Assembly: GCA_965248035.1 (NCBI GenBank)
Contig: OZ252054.1
Location: 1,736,001 to 1,800,000, forward strand
Reading direction: 5' to 3'
Source: BJGV01 sp964194745
GTDB taxonomy: Bacteria > Pseudomonadota > Gammaproteobacteria > Burkholderiales > Nitrosomonadaceae
Length of the DNA stretch: 64,000 nucleotides
Position 1 is the stretch's first letter, and each line of letters starts with the position of its first letter. Of the stretch, positions 1 to 9,098 are shown piece by piece. A program made the position numbers and the translations under genes. The notes beneath the pieces were generated by a model. It saw only the letters and a program-made list of their open reading frames with translations. It had not been told where the DNA came from and ran no database searches.

Positions 1-78
1 GAGGTGTGTGAAACATCATACAAAGACCGTGGGGGCAAGTATCAGGGACAGCGAGGCGTGACCCTGCCAAAAATCTAA
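1..78 (+). CDS. 3' end of an unrecognised gene (partial)
   Basis: Frame 1 is open from the first base to a TAA at 76-78 (25 codons, ending GVTLPKI). It may be the C-terminus of a gene entering from the left. It is too short to assign to a family, and an open frame of this length can occur by chance. Confidence 0.25.
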   Translation, partial: EVCETSYKDRGGKYQGQRGVTLPKI

Positions 79-380
79 AATTTAATGTATGGCATGAGGC
101 ATATCTTGTTTAGTTGTGTGATAAACATAATGAGCGCGAAGATTACACCCTTCATTTTTACAGATAACTACAACCTACTATAAATATGCCAGCATTAAAT
201 CTCAATATTTTTCAATCCAACTTTTTCGCAATTATATGATTCAGAGTGTTTTTTTCAGAGTTTTCACAGTGAGCTGTTTCATTTTTTGTTTCATCTAAAA
301 AAAAGACTTGATTCCACTGAAATGCAGTCTATAATCCGCCTAATTTTTTGCGATATTGAATTAATGGACAGGAGGTCATC
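79..380. other. AT-rich intergenic stretch upstream of the decarboxylase
   Basis: I see no credible gene here. The stretch is AT-rich and ends in the strong ribosome binding site GGACAGGAGG that serves the leader ORF at 381. It probably holds the promoter of the leader-decarboxylase unit, but I could not single out one convincing -35/-10 pair. Confidence 0.4.
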
Positions 381-446
381 ATGCAAAACAAAACAAACTA
401 TTTCGTTCCAGCTGATCTGGTTAACATTCACATTCCCGTAACGTAG
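381..446 (+). CDS. 21-codon leader ORF upstream of the decarboxylase
   Basis: ATG at 381 sits 7 bases after a strong Shine-Dalgarno (ACAGGAGG). The frame encodes 21 residues (starting MQNKTNYFVPADLV) and stops at TAG 444-446, 22 bases before the decarboxylase start. The placement resembles upstream leader peptides that control amino-acid decarboxylase genes; in E. coli, speFL precedes speF and senses ornithine. I see no sequence match to speFL, so the regulatory role is inferred from position alone. Confidence 0.45.
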   Translation: MQNKTNYFVPADLVNIHIPVT

Positions 447-468
447 TACCTCTCTAAGGGAGATTCTC

Positions 469-1644
469 ATGCAAATTCGTGCCACCGCTCTACGAAAGAA
501 AATAGAGGCCAATGTAGTATTCGACACCCATCCCGAAGTTAGCCTAGATTTTGAACATGTACGGACAGCCCTGAGCAAAGGCTATAGCAGACCTTTTCTG
601 CTAGTTGATAGTAGTATTGTCCGTGATAAAACTCACCGTTTCAAAGCTGCAATGCCACGTGTGCAACCGCATTATGCGGTTAAAGCTAATCCAGATCCGC
701 GTGTGCTGAAAACATTGACCGAGGAAAGCGTAGGATTTGAAATTGCGTCTATTTCCGAATTGGATCTTCTAATTAGTTTGGGTATACCTGCTAAAGAAAT
801 CTATTACAGCAATCCGATGAAATCACGAGTTTACCTTGAATATGCCGCGTCTAAAGGTGTCGAGTGGTATGTATTGGATAGTATTGAAGAGTTACGTAAA
901 ATCGTGAGTGTCAAACCAGATGCGAAAATGTATTTGCGCATAGATACTCCCAACGTTGGTAGCGACTGGCCACTGGCAGGCAAATTTGGGACACATATTT
1001 CTGAGATAAAAGAAATTATTGTTGAGGCGGTTAAACTTAAAGCTGATCTCGCTGGTGTGACTTTCCATGTTGGCTCACAGTGTCGTAATCCCCAGAACTG
1101 GCAAGTGGGAATTGAACGTGCCAAGAAAGTTTTTATCAATATGCGTCGTGCCGGCCTAAACCCACGCCTGCTCAACATAGGTGGTGGATACCCAGTGCGT
1201 CATGTCAAGCCAATTCCCTCGATTGAAGTAATAGGAGAGATTGTGAATGCGGCTATTGCAGATTTGCCAGAGGATATTCATATCATTGCCGAGCCGGGGC
1301 GTTACCTAGTATCGGATTCAGCCTATTTTGTCTGTCGCGTGGTAGGTACTGCTACTCGCAATGGTAAGCGTTGGATGTATTGGGATGCAGGTATGTTTGG
1401 CGGTGTGATCGAGGTCACTGAGGGATTGCGCTATGAAATTCTTACTGACCGCAAGGGTCACTGCATTCCTTGGGCCATTGCGGGACCAACCTGTGATTCA
1501 GTTGATATTCTAATGCGCGATGAAATGTTGCCGGCTGATATTCTGGAAGGGGACTTTATCTATATTCCCAATGCTGGCGCATACACCACTGCCTATGCTA
1601 GTAACTTTAACGGTTTTCCGTTGCCAGATGTAGTTGTTCTATAA
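469..1644 (+). CDS. PLP-dependent ornithine/lysine-type decarboxylase (fold III)
   Basis: The 391-residue protein belongs to the alanine-racemase-fold group IV decarboxylases, which remove CO2 from ornithine or lysine to give putrescine or cadaverine in the cytoplasm. The PLP-binding lysine is K72 in HYAVKAN. The phosphate-binding glycines are GGGYP at 238-242, EPGR is at 275-278, and the active-site Cys-Asp pair of the partner subunit is C342-D343 in GPTCDSVD. Length and motifs fit the eukaryote-like ornithine decarboxylases rather than the large SpeC/SpeF type. ATG at 469 follows AAGGGAG. The last 52 bases overlap the convergent dihydrofolate reductase gene. Substrate preference between ornithine, lysine and 2,4-diaminobutyrate cannot be read from sequence. 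Confidence 0.88.
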   Translation: MQIRATALRKKIEANVVFDTHPEVSLDFEHVRTALSKGYSRPFLLVDSSIVRDKTHRFKAAMPRVQPHYAVKANPDPRVLKTLTEESVGFEIASISELDLLISLGIPAKEIYYSNPMKSRVYLEYAASKGVEWYVLDSIEELRKIVSVKPDAKMYLRIDTPNVGSDWPLAGKFGTHISEIKEIIVEAVKLKADLAGVTFHVGSQCRNPQNWQVGIERAKKVFINMRRAGLNPRLLNIGGGYPVRHVKPIPSIEVIGEIVNAAIADLPEDIHIIAEPGRYLVSDSAYFVCRVVGTATRNGKRWMYWDAGMFGGVIEVTEGLRYEILTDRKGHCIPWAIAGPTCDSVDILMRDEMLPADILEGDFIYIPNAGAYTTAYASNFNGFPLPDVVVL

Positions 1645-2249
1645 TTTTTTAGTTTAGCCTTGCTGGCAGTTCTTTTGGGATTTTCCTTTTTGGGTATTCG
1701 TTTGTATATAATGTGTTGGAAGTAAAATCCAATGTCCTTTTTTTGATCCGGAGATTGTATTTTTCTAGTAGCAATATACCGACGTCCTCGGTGAACAATC
1801 TCCCATTCTAATTCGTTAATCTCTGGGAAAAACGTGTCGCCTCTGAATAACTCGAACAATTCACCAGTTCGATTCTTATTTTTTTTTTCGATTCTAGTTA
1901 AATATATTTCATCAGCTAATGAAATAGTGGATGCATATAGCTGTCCCCCGCCGATAATAAAAAATCGTTTTTTATTACCAGATATATCAAAGGCCTCATT
2001 GAGTGAATGAACTACTTCACAGCCAGGCGCCACATATTCTGGATTCCTTGTTACCACTATATTCTTACGATTGGGGAGCGCTTTACATTTTAGTGATTCA
2101 TAAGTTTTACGTCCCATTATTACTGGGTGCCCTGAAGTCTTGCGCCGAAAGTAGCGGAGATCACGGGGCAAGTGCCATGGCATTTCATTGTCATATCCAA
2201 TGATGTTACCTGGTGCTACTACTGCGATTAGAGCGATCTTCGGTTTCAT
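1593..2249 (-). CDS. folA: dihydrofolate reductase with C-terminal tail
   Basis: FolA reduces dihydrofolate to tetrahydrofolate with NADPH, regenerating the cofactor spent by thymidylate synthase. Recognisable features are the N-terminal IALIAVVAPGNIIGYDNEMPWHLP, the substrate-binding acid D30, VIMGRKTYES (44-53) and the NADPH loop IIGGGQLY (98-105). The typical domain ends near residue 184 (FYFQHIIYKR). The frame then runs another 34 basic, Thr/Lys-rich residues into the 3' end of the convergent decarboxylase gene, so the tail may come from loss of an earlier stop. ATG at 2249 overlaps the thyA stop by 3 bases (ATGA), so translation is probably coupled. Confidence 0.93.
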   Translation of the reverse strand: MKPKIALIAVVAPGNIIGYDNEMPWHLPRDLRYFRRKTSGHPVIMGRKTYESLKCKALPNRKNIVVTRNPEYVAPGCEVVHSLNEAFDISGNKKRFFIIGGGQLYASTISLADEIYLTRIEKKNKNRTGELFELFRGDTFFPEINELEWEIVHRGRRYIATRKIQSPDQKKDIGFYFQHIIYKRIPKKENPKRTASKAKLKNYRTTTSGNGKPLKLLA

Positions 2250-3040
2250 ACTGCGATCGGTGCCTTAATCATCGGGTGAGGGTCGTAATTCTCTAATGTA
2301 AAATCTTTAAATCTAAAATCAAAAATATTGTTGACTACAGGGTTTAGTTTCATTAAAGGTAATTTTCTTGGCTGCCGAGAAAGTTGTTCTTGTGCCTGAT
2401 CGAGATGATTGAGATATAGGTGGGCATCGCCTAGAGTGTGAACGAAATCGCCAGGTTCTAAATTGCAACTTTGAGCTATCATTAATGTGAGCAGTGCATA
2501 AGAAGCAATATTGAATGGAACACCAAGAAAAACATCAGCACTACGTTGATAAAGCTGACACGAGAGTTTGCTATCAGCGACATAGAATTGAAAAAAAGCA
2601 TGGCATGGTGGTAGTTTCATCTTGCTCAATTCACCCACGTTCCATGCTGAAACAATCATACGTCGCGAGTCAGGAGTATCTTTAATTTGCGTGATAACCT
2701 GTGTAATTTGATCGATGTATTGTCCATCTATACTTGGCCAGGAACGCCACTGGTGTCCATAAATCGGGCCGAGATCTCCGCTTTCATCCGCCCATTCATT
2801 CCAGATAGAGACACCGTTGTCATTGAGATATCTTATATTTGTATCGCCTTGTAGAAACCAGAGTAATTCGTGAATGATAGATTTCAAATGACATTTTTTG
2901 GTGGTAACAAGCGGGAAGCCATTTGCCAAGTTAAAGTGCATTTGGTAACCAAATACAGAAAGCGTACCGGTACCGGTACGGTCTGACTTCTTGTGGCCGT
3001 GTTTGAGTACGTACTGCATTAGTTCGAGGTACTGGCGCAT
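2246..3040 (-). CDS. thyA: thymidylate synthase
   Basis: ThyA methylates dUMP to dTMP using methylene-tetrahydrofolate, giving dihydrofolate that the next gene's product recycles. Starting at the ATG at 3040 gives 264 residues, the length of E. coli ThyA, with the catalytic cysteine at C146 in LPPCHAFFQFYV and the signature SDRTGTGTLSVFGYQ near residue 19. An upstream TTG at 3091 would add 17 residues without a ribosome binding site and is less likely. It is first gene of a thyA-folA pair, divergent from the aminopeptidase gene. Confidence 0.95.
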   Translation of the reverse strand: MRQYLELMQYVLKHGHKKSDRTGTGTLSVFGYQMHFNLANGFPLVTTKKCHLKSIIHELLWFLQGDTNIRYLNDNGVSIWNEWADESGDLGPIYGHQWRSWPSIDGQYIDQITQVITQIKDTPDSRRMIVSAWNVGELSKMKLPPCHAFFQFYVADSKLSCQLYQRSADVFLGVPFNIASYALLTLMIAQSCNLEPGDFVHTLGDAHLYLNHLDQAQEQLSRQPRKLPLMKLNPVVNNIFDFRFKDFTLENYDPHPMIKAPIAV

Positions 3041-3148
3041 GGTAGAGCAAACTATTATGAGATCAAGAAAACCTACGGTATAAAGTTGCAATAGGTAATG
3101 GGGACATGGCGTATATAATAACAGTTAATATTTATAGGATGGTTACTT

Positions 3149-4633
3149 ATGCTTGCAACACTAATACAAAATGTTTCGTCCTTGAGTGAATCCAACGATA
3201 CAAAGCAATTCTTAGTAGTGCTGCCAAAATTGGATAAGTCGTTGGAAAAATTTCAAAAGAAGCATGTTTTTTTTGGTAAAAACGTTTTAGAAACCGTGTT
3301 ATTGCGGCGCAAAATGAAGCTCGAAGAAATCTGTGGGGCGCCAGTCAGTGCCAATCTTAAAAGTGGTGCATTGTGTGCATGGGTCATGGTGGATTCGGGT
3401 AATTCTATATTTGAACAACAAACCTGTATTTGCAAAGCTGTTCAATTGTTATTAGAAGAGAATCCGGAGGAAATTCATCTTGCGGTTTACGGCAACGTTA
3501 AGGAAAAGCGAGTACTCGCGGAGTTGGCAGTGTATACAACATGGGTAAACGGTTCGGTATTGCCATCGCGGAAAACTAATAAGAAAGAACGGGTCAGGAA
3601 ATCACTTGCCAAAATTATTTTGTATGGACACAAAGATGCTGATGGCTTTGCGTTGTTTCGTGCCAAGGCAGAAGGCAATTTACTTGCGCGTGAGCTTACA
3701 GTTCTGCCGCCCAACGAATTAACTCCCTATTCTTATCGTAATCGTGTCAAGAAGCTTGCAAAGCATGAAGGTTGGAAATATCAAGAATTTGACCTAAGGA
3801 TGCTACGTAAAATGGGTGCGGGTGCATTTGTTGCTGTGGCTCAAGGCAGCGACCCGGAAGATGCCGCCATTATTCATTTGCAAAGATCTGTCAAGGGCTC
3901 AGCCAAAACTGTGGCGCTGGTGGGTAAAGGTATCTGCTTTGATACGGGAGGCCACAATTTGAAACCAACGCGCTACATGCACGGCATGCATGAAGATATG
4001 AATGGTTCGGCAGTAGCTTTGGGTATTTTGTTAGCAGCAACTCGTGCTAACTTTGCAGTAAATATTGATTGCTGGCTCGCCATTGCACAAAACCATATCA
4101 GTCCTCGTGCTTATAAGCAGAACGATGTAGTTTCCGCATTGAATGGCAACACAATCGAGATCATTAATACAGATGCTGAGGGGCGTATGGTATTAGCGGA
4201 TACACTGACTTTGGCGGCAAAACAAAAGCCCGATGTGATAATAGATTTTGCAACACTCACCGGTACCATGTGTATTGCTCTGGGATCACGTTATAGTGGT
4301 ATTTTCAGTAACCGTGATGATTTAGCACAAAAAGCCTTGGTTGCAGGAAAACTATGTGGTGAGAGAATCTTGGCGTTTCCAATGGACTCCGATTACGAGG
4401 TGGACTTGGAAAGCAAGATTGCCGACGTCAAGCAGTGCTCATTGGAGCACGAAGCTGATCATATTCTTGCGGCGCTTTTTCTTAGGAGGTTTGTCAGCGA
4501 TATGCCTTGGCTACATATGGATCTTTCCGCTAGTAGGAGTACGGGTGGACTGGGGGCAATTGGTAGCGACGTTACAGGTTTTGGTGTGGCGTGGGGAACA
4601 CAGATGTTGCAGGGAATATTACGAACCCAGTAG
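3149..4633 (+). CDS. leucyl aminopeptidase family protein (peptidase M17)
   Basis: This cytosolic di-zinc exopeptidase removes N-terminal residues from peptides. Of 494 residues, the C-terminal half carries the M17 signature: VGKGICFDTGG (K260, D265), D283 in HEDMNGSA, and NTDAEGRMVLAD (340-351; D342, E344). These sit exactly ten residues before their E. coli PepA counterparts. The N-terminal half is less conserved. RBS AGGATGG precedes ATG 3149. Divergent from thyA, so the shared intergenic region likely holds both promoters. Confidence 0.9.
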   Translation: MLATLIQNVSSLSESNDTKQFLVVLPKLDKSLEKFQKKHVFFGKNVLETVLLRRKMKLEEICGAPVSANLKSGALCAWVMVDSGNSIFEQQTCICKAVQLLLEENPEEIHLAVYGNVKEKRVLAELAVYTTWVNGSVLPSRKTNKKERVRKSLAKIILYGHKDADGFALFRAKAEGNLLARELTVLPPNELTPYSYRNRVKKLAKHEGWKYQEFDLRMLRKMGAGAFVAVAQGSDPEDAAIIHLQRSVKGSAKTVALVGKGICFDTGGHNLKPTRYMHGMHEDMNGSAVALGILLAATRANFAVNIDCWLAIAQNHISPRAYKQNDVVSALNGNTIEIINTDAEGRMVLADTLTLAAKQKPDVIIDFATLTGTMCIALGSRYSGIFSNRDDLAQKALVAGKLCGERILAFPMDSDYEVDLESKIADVKQCSLEHEADHILAALFLRRFVSDMPWLHMDLSASRSTGGLGAIGSDVTGFGVAWGTQMLQGILRTQ

Positions 4634-4690
4634 CTATACTCGCAATTGTGCGTGTTAAAATTGATGTATTGATTTAACAAGAGAAATAAA

Positions 4691-5863
4691 ATGTCTGGTA
4701 ATACCATTGGCAAGCTTTTTTGTGTTACTTCATTCGGTGAATCTCACGGACCGGCTATTGGTTGCGTGGTAGATGGTTGTCCACCTGGGATGGAATTATC
4801 CTCTAGCGACATCCAGCAAGAGCTGGACCGGCGTAAACCTGGAACCTCTCGCCATGTAACCCAGCGGAAAGAATCTGACACTGTAGAAATTCTTTCTGGC
4901 GTGTTCGAGGGTAAAACCACCGGCACTTCCATGGCTTTACTAATTCGCAACGAAGATCAGCGCAGCAAGGATTACAGTAAGATAATGGAGACTTTCCGCC
5001 CTGGGCATGCAGACTATACCTATTGGCAAAAATATGGAATACGCGATTATCGTGGTGGGGGACGTTCCTCCGCTCGCGAGACGGCAGTACGGGTAGCTGC
5101 AGCGTCCATCGCAAAAAAGTGGTTACACGAGAAATATGGAGTAGTGATACATGGCTACATGGCACAATTGGGACCAGTAAAAGTTCCGTTCAAACAGTGG
5201 GATATGGTAAATCATAATCCGTTTTTTGCTGCCGATGAAGATATCGTGTCCCAACTTGAAGAATTCATGGAAAAGTTACGTAAATCTGGTGATTCAGTTG
5301 GTGCAAAAATCACCGTGGTGGCAGAAAACGTTCCAGTCGGTTGGGGTGAGCCGGTTTATGACCGTCTGGATGCGGAAATCTCCTATGCAATGATGAGTAT
5401 CAATGCAGTAAAAGGTGTAGAAATCGGTGCGGGTTTTGCCAGCGTTGCACAAAAAGGTACCCAGCATTCTGATGAAATAACTCCCGAAGGTTTCTTGAGC
5501 AACAACGCTGGAGGCATACTGGGAGGTATTTCAACTGGCCAGGATATTGTTGTGAATATTGCTATCAAACCCACTTCAAGTATCCGCTTAGAGCGGCGAT
5601 CGATAGATAAATCTGGTAAGCCAGTAATTGTGGAGACTCACGGCAGACACGACCCCTGTGTGGGAATTCGCGCTACTCCTATTGCTGAAGCAATGTTGGC
5701 ACTGGTTTTGATGGATCACGCTCTGCGTCACCGTGCACAAAATGCTGATGTGGTGTGTTTGACGCCAAAAGTTTCCGGTAAGATTTCCAAAAAAATGTCT
5801 GCGTTATCTAGAAGTAGAGCAAAACCTGAGCCCACAGAAAATCCAGATCCTGATGAAGCTTGA
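4691..5863 (+). CDS. aroC: chorismate synthase
   Basis: AroC converts EPSP to chorismate with reduced FMN, the last step of the shikimate pathway to aromatic amino acids. The start GNTIGKLFCVTSFGESHGPAIG is the first family signature, followed by RPGHADYTYWQKYGIRDYRGGGRSSARET (about 99-127) and RHDPCVGIRATPIAEAM near the C-terminus. At 390 residues it exceeds the about 360 of E. coli because of a Lys/Ser-rich, Pro/Glu-ending tail after about residue 360. ATG 4691 lies after AAGAGAA. Confidence 0.95.
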   Translation: MSGNTIGKLFCVTSFGESHGPAIGCVVDGCPPGMELSSSDIQQELDRRKPGTSRHVTQRKESDTVEILSGVFEGKTTGTSMALLIRNEDQRSKDYSKIMETFRPGHADYTYWQKYGIRDYRGGGRSSARETAVRVAAASIAKKWLHEKYGVVIHGYMAQLGPVKVPFKQWDMVNHNPFFAADEDIVSQLEEFMEKLRKSGDSVGAKITVVAENVPVGWGEPVYDRLDAEISYAMMSINAVKGVEIGAGFASVAQKGTQHSDEITPEGFLSNNAGGILGGISTGQDIVVNIAIKPTSSIRLERRSIDKSGKPVIVETHGRHDPCVGIRATPIAEAMLALVLMDHALRHRAQNADVVCLTPKVSGKISKKMSALSRSRAKPEPTENPDPDEA

Positions 5864-5993
5864 GTTTGAATTCTTTTCAGTTTGTATAAGCTAAGAAACT
5901 AAAATGACGAAGGCCATCTCTTGCTTGTAATTGTCATTGACAACTAAATTGGAAGATTTTTTTACAAAGTAGTCTTTCAGGGGTCATTCGGGA

Positions 5994-7157
5994 GTGTTAT
6001 TGTCGCGCTCAATGAAGCTACGTTGGGATATTTTCTGTGCCATTGTTGATAATTTTGGTGATGTCGGTTTCTGCTGGCGACTTGCGCGTCAGTTAGTGAA
6101 TGAGTATGGATTGGAAGTAAGGCTTTGGGTAGATGACCTTGCCAGCTTTACCCGTATTACGCCGGACATAGATTTAGATTTAGATCAGCAGTGGTTACAG
6201 GGTGTTGAGATATGCCGCTGGCGGCAGCCATTTGTGAAGATCAAACCTGCCGATGTGGTAATTGAGGCATTTGCCTGTGAATTGCCTAATATCTACATTG
6301 TTGCAATGGCGGCATTGCCGCGGTCACCGATTTGGCTGAATCTGGAGTATCTTAGTGCCGAGAATTGGGTAATAGGCTGCCACCTTTTGCCATCATTCCA
6401 TCCGCGTTTACCTTTGATAAAACATTTTTTCTTTCCGGGCTTTGTGCCAGGGACTGGTGGGTTATTGCTGGAGAAACATTTATTATCTTCCCGAGGCGCA
6501 TTTAGTGACGCGGCACAGGTGGCGTTTTGGCAGCGTCAGGGTATGCAACCACGCAGGACGGGAGAATTGCACATTTCGTTGTTCTGCTACGACGGCGCCC
6601 CAATACATGAATTACTTTCAGCATGGGTCATATCGGACGTTCCTGTATGTGTGTTGGTTCCGCAAGGTTCAGTTGTTGATGCTGTTACGCTCTTTTTTGG
6701 TGTTGATCCACCAAAAGTTGGCGAGATACTGCAATCCGGGCAATTGAAAGTATGCTTTATTCCATTTTTGGAGCAGAACGAATATGACCAGCTACTCTGG
6801 GCATGCGATGTCAATTTTGTACGTGGTGAAGATTCATTTGTTCGTGCTCAATGGGCGGCACGACCTTTTGTCTGGAGTATTTATCCGCAGGCAGAAGAAG
6901 CGCATCAAATTAAGCTAGATGCTTTTCTCAATCTTTATACCGCAGGTATGTCACCAGACATGTCTGCTGTCGTATTCTCTTTATGGAATGTATGGAATGT
7001 ATGGAATGGTGGTGGCCAGATCATGAATGCCTGGCGCGCATTTGCTACACAGCTGACTGCCTTGACCCAGTATGGCGAAAAATGGGTCAAGCAGCTATGC
7101 CCTATAGGGGACCTGGCGTCTAATCTGGTGCAGTTTAGTAGAAAAGATCGGATATAA
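5994..7157 (+). CDS. earP: EF-P arginine rhamnosyltransferase EarP
   Basis: EarP transfers rhamnose from TDP-rhamnose to Arg32 of elongation factor P, activating it to relieve ribosome stalling at polyproline. The N-terminal WDIFCAIVDNFGDVGFCWRLARQL is the family hallmark. The C-terminal WAARPFVWSIYPQ and the RGEDSFVRAQ segment form the nucleotide-sugar site. The start is uncertain: GTG 5994, or ATG 6012 (giving MKLRWDIF), which better matches homologues. A triple 9-bp repeat (TATGGAATG) at about 6983-7009 encodes WNVWNVWN. The target gene efp follows 82 bases downstream. Confidence 0.92.
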   Translation: MLLSRSMKLRWDIFCAIVDNFGDVGFCWRLARQLVNEYGLEVRLWVDDLASFTRITPDIDLDLDQQWLQGVEICRWRQPFVKIKPADVVIEAFACELPNIYIVAMAALPRSPIWLNLEYLSAENWVIGCHLLPSFHPRLPLIKHFFFPGFVPGTGGLLLEKHLLSSRGAFSDAAQVAFWQRQGMQPRRTGELHISLFCYDGAPIHELLSAWVISDVPVCVLVPQGSVVDAVTLFFGVDPPKVGEILQSGQLKVCFIPFLEQNEYDQLLWACDVNFVRGEDSFVRAQWAARPFVWSIYPQAEEAHQIKLDAFLNLYTAGMSPDMSAVVFSLWNVWNVWNGGGQIMNAWRAFATQLTALTQYGEKWVKQLCPIGDLASNLVQFSRKDRI

Positions 7158-7239
7158 TTTGAGAGTTATAAAGTAAAAAATTATTATTGTGGTTCGTCAC
7201 TAGGCGAATTTGCTTAGATTTTAATTATCAGGATGAAAC

Positions 7240-7803
7240 ATGAAGACAGCAATGGAACTCCGGGCGGGTAACGTCGCGATGATCAACAATGTCCCAATGG
7301 TTGTACAGAGGTCTGAATTTACCAAATCTGGTCGGAATGCATCGGTGGTTAGAATGAAGCTTAAGAATCTTCTCTCTAGTACAGTAACAGAGTCAGTGTA
7401 CAAAGCAGATGAGAAATTCGATATGGTTGTGCTCGATTACAAAGATTGTTCCTATTCCTATTATGCTGACCCACTATATGTGTTCATGGATAGTGAATAT
7501 AACCAAATTGAAGTCGAAGTAGATAGCATGTCCCAAGTGATGAATTATTTGATCGACGGTATGGAAGACATTTGCAAAATAACTTTTTACAACGGCAAGG
7601 CAATTTCGGTTGAACTTCCAACCACTGTTGTTCGTGAAGTTGAATATACTGAGCCAGCTGTACGTGGGGATACTTCTGGCAAGATAATGAAACCGGCTCG
7701 TCTAAAGCGGACTTCTTTTCAGGTTCAGGTTGCTGCTTTCGTTGAAATTGGAGACATGATTGAGATCGATACTCGTACTAACGAGTTCAAGAAGCGCGCC
7801 TAG
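7240..7803 (+). CDS. efp: elongation factor P
   Basis: The 187-residue protein has the KOW-like N-domain and two OB-fold domains of EF-P, which enters the ribosomal E site to help form Pro-Pro bonds. The residue at the tip of the modification loop is R32 in TKSGRNASVV, not lysine. This is the acceptor that EarP rhamnosylates, and the earP gene lies immediately upstream. Linkage and residue support each other. Confidence 0.96.
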   Translation: MKTAMELRAGNVAMINNVPMVVQRSEFTKSGRNASVVRMKLKNLLSSTVTESVYKADEKFDMVVLDYKDCSYSYYADPLYVFMDSEYNQIEVEVDSMSQVMNYLIDGMEDICKITFYNGKAISVELPTTVVREVEYTEPAVRGDTSGKIMKPARLKRTSFQVQVAAFVEIGDMIEIDTRTNEFKKRA

Positions 7804-7874
7804 TTGCCGTTGGAGTTTGTTTTGGCGAATGGCGAAAGTTGACCAACACTAGGTGAGCACGAAAAAATGATCTG

Positions 7875-9011
7875 ATGCAACCACTTCCCTATTGGCGCCT
7901 TTCTGGCTTTTATTTCTTTCATTTCGCATTCATTGGCGCATTTGCTCCTTATTGGAGCCTCTATCTTAAGTCTCTTTCCTTCAATGCTCTTCAGATTGGC
8001 GTACTGATGTCCTTGTTGCACGTAACGCGTATTTTTGCTCCAACAGCGTGGGGCTGGCTTGCTGATCACACTGGTAAGCGAATACTGATCGTGCAACTGG
8101 CCGCGATTACAGGATTGGTAAGCTATTGTGGAGTCTTTTTCGGTGAATCATTTCTCTGGATGTTTGCCGTCATGATGCTGATGAGTTTTTTTTGGAGTGC
8201 ATCGCTTCCACTGATCGAGGCAACAACTCTTTCTCATCTGGGTAAAAGCACGGCTAGATATGGGAGTATTCGTTCATGGGGTTCGTTAGGGTTTGTTCTT
8301 GCAGTGATCGGCATCGGTTATTTATTAGATGCTACGGAGATCACGTTGTTATTGTGGGTGGTGTTAGGATTTAAACTAGGCATCGTAATTTTTTCCTGGC
8401 GGATTCCAGAGGCCGAAATAGCATCTCATCCTACCGATATTCTTTCCGTGCAACAGATATTTAAACAACCAGGAGTCCTAGCTTTTTTCTTCGCCTGTTT
8501 GTTAATGGCTTTTGCTCATGGCCCCTACTACACGTTTTATTCGATCTATTTAGTGGAACATGGCTACAGTAAGGGCGTCATCGGCTGGCTTTGGGCGGTT
8601 GGAGTGATATGCGAGATTGGTGTGTTTTTCTTAATGTATAGTGTGATGCGCCGATTCAGTTTAAAGCAGGTTCTTGCTTTCAGTTTTAGTTGTGCAGTAG
8701 CACGGTTTCTAATGATAGGTTGGGGAGTAGAATGGCCAATAGTCGTGTTGCTTGCACAAATTCTTCATGCAGCTACATATGGCGCTCACCATGTTGCTGC
8801 AATGATGGTGGTGCATCATTTTTTTCGTGGACGTCATCAGGCAAAAGGGCAGGCATTCTATACAAGTTTCACATTCGGAGTTGGAGGTACATTAGGCGGT
8901 GTATTCAGCGGTTTTGCCTGGGAGTGGTTAGGGCCGGGTTTTACATTTAGTATAAGTGCAGCAGCTGCACTGCTCGGTTTGGGGTTAATAGTTCGGAAAG
9001 TGAGTATCTAG
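7875..9011 (+). CDS. MFS transporter, phenylpropionate-permease-like
   Basis: An inner-membrane protein of 378 residues with about 12 hydrophobic segments. It begins LPYWRLSGFYFFHFAFIGAFAPYWSLYL, typical of the PPP/HcaT-like MFS_1 branch, and has the loop motif GWLADHTGKR after the second helix pair. The transported compound is not evident from sequence or neighbours. ATG 7875 is chosen because no in-frame upstream start has a better ribosome binding site. Confidence 0.85.
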   Translation: MQPLPYWRLSGFYFFHFAFIGAFAPYWSLYLKSLSFNALQIGVLMSLLHVTRIFAPTAWGWLADHTGKRILIVQLAAITGLVSYCGVFFGESFLWMFAVMMLMSFFWSASLPLIEATTLSHLGKSTARYGSIRSWGSLGFVLAVIGIGYLLDATEITLLLWVVLGFKLGIVIFSWRIPEAEIASHPTDILSVQQIFKQPGVLAFFFACLLMAFAHGPYYTFYSIYLVEHGYSKGVIGWLWAVGVICEIGVFFLMYSVMRRFSLKQVLAFSFSCAVARFLMIGWGVEWPIVVLLAQILHAATYGAHHVAAMMVVHHFFRGRHQAKGQAFYTSFTFGVGGTLGGVFSGFAWEWLGPGFTFSISAAAALLGLGLIVRKVSI

Positions 9012-9098
9012 TAATGAATGAGAAAAGAAAAAGGTATGTTACCTGTTTCTTACAGTTACATTATGAGATAATTCAGGGTTCATTAGGATTCTTTAACG

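Noticed and set aside
2003..2203. Plus-strand ORF inside folA
   Set aside because: It is fully antisense to a well-supported gene, with no ribosome binding site or recognisable protein features.
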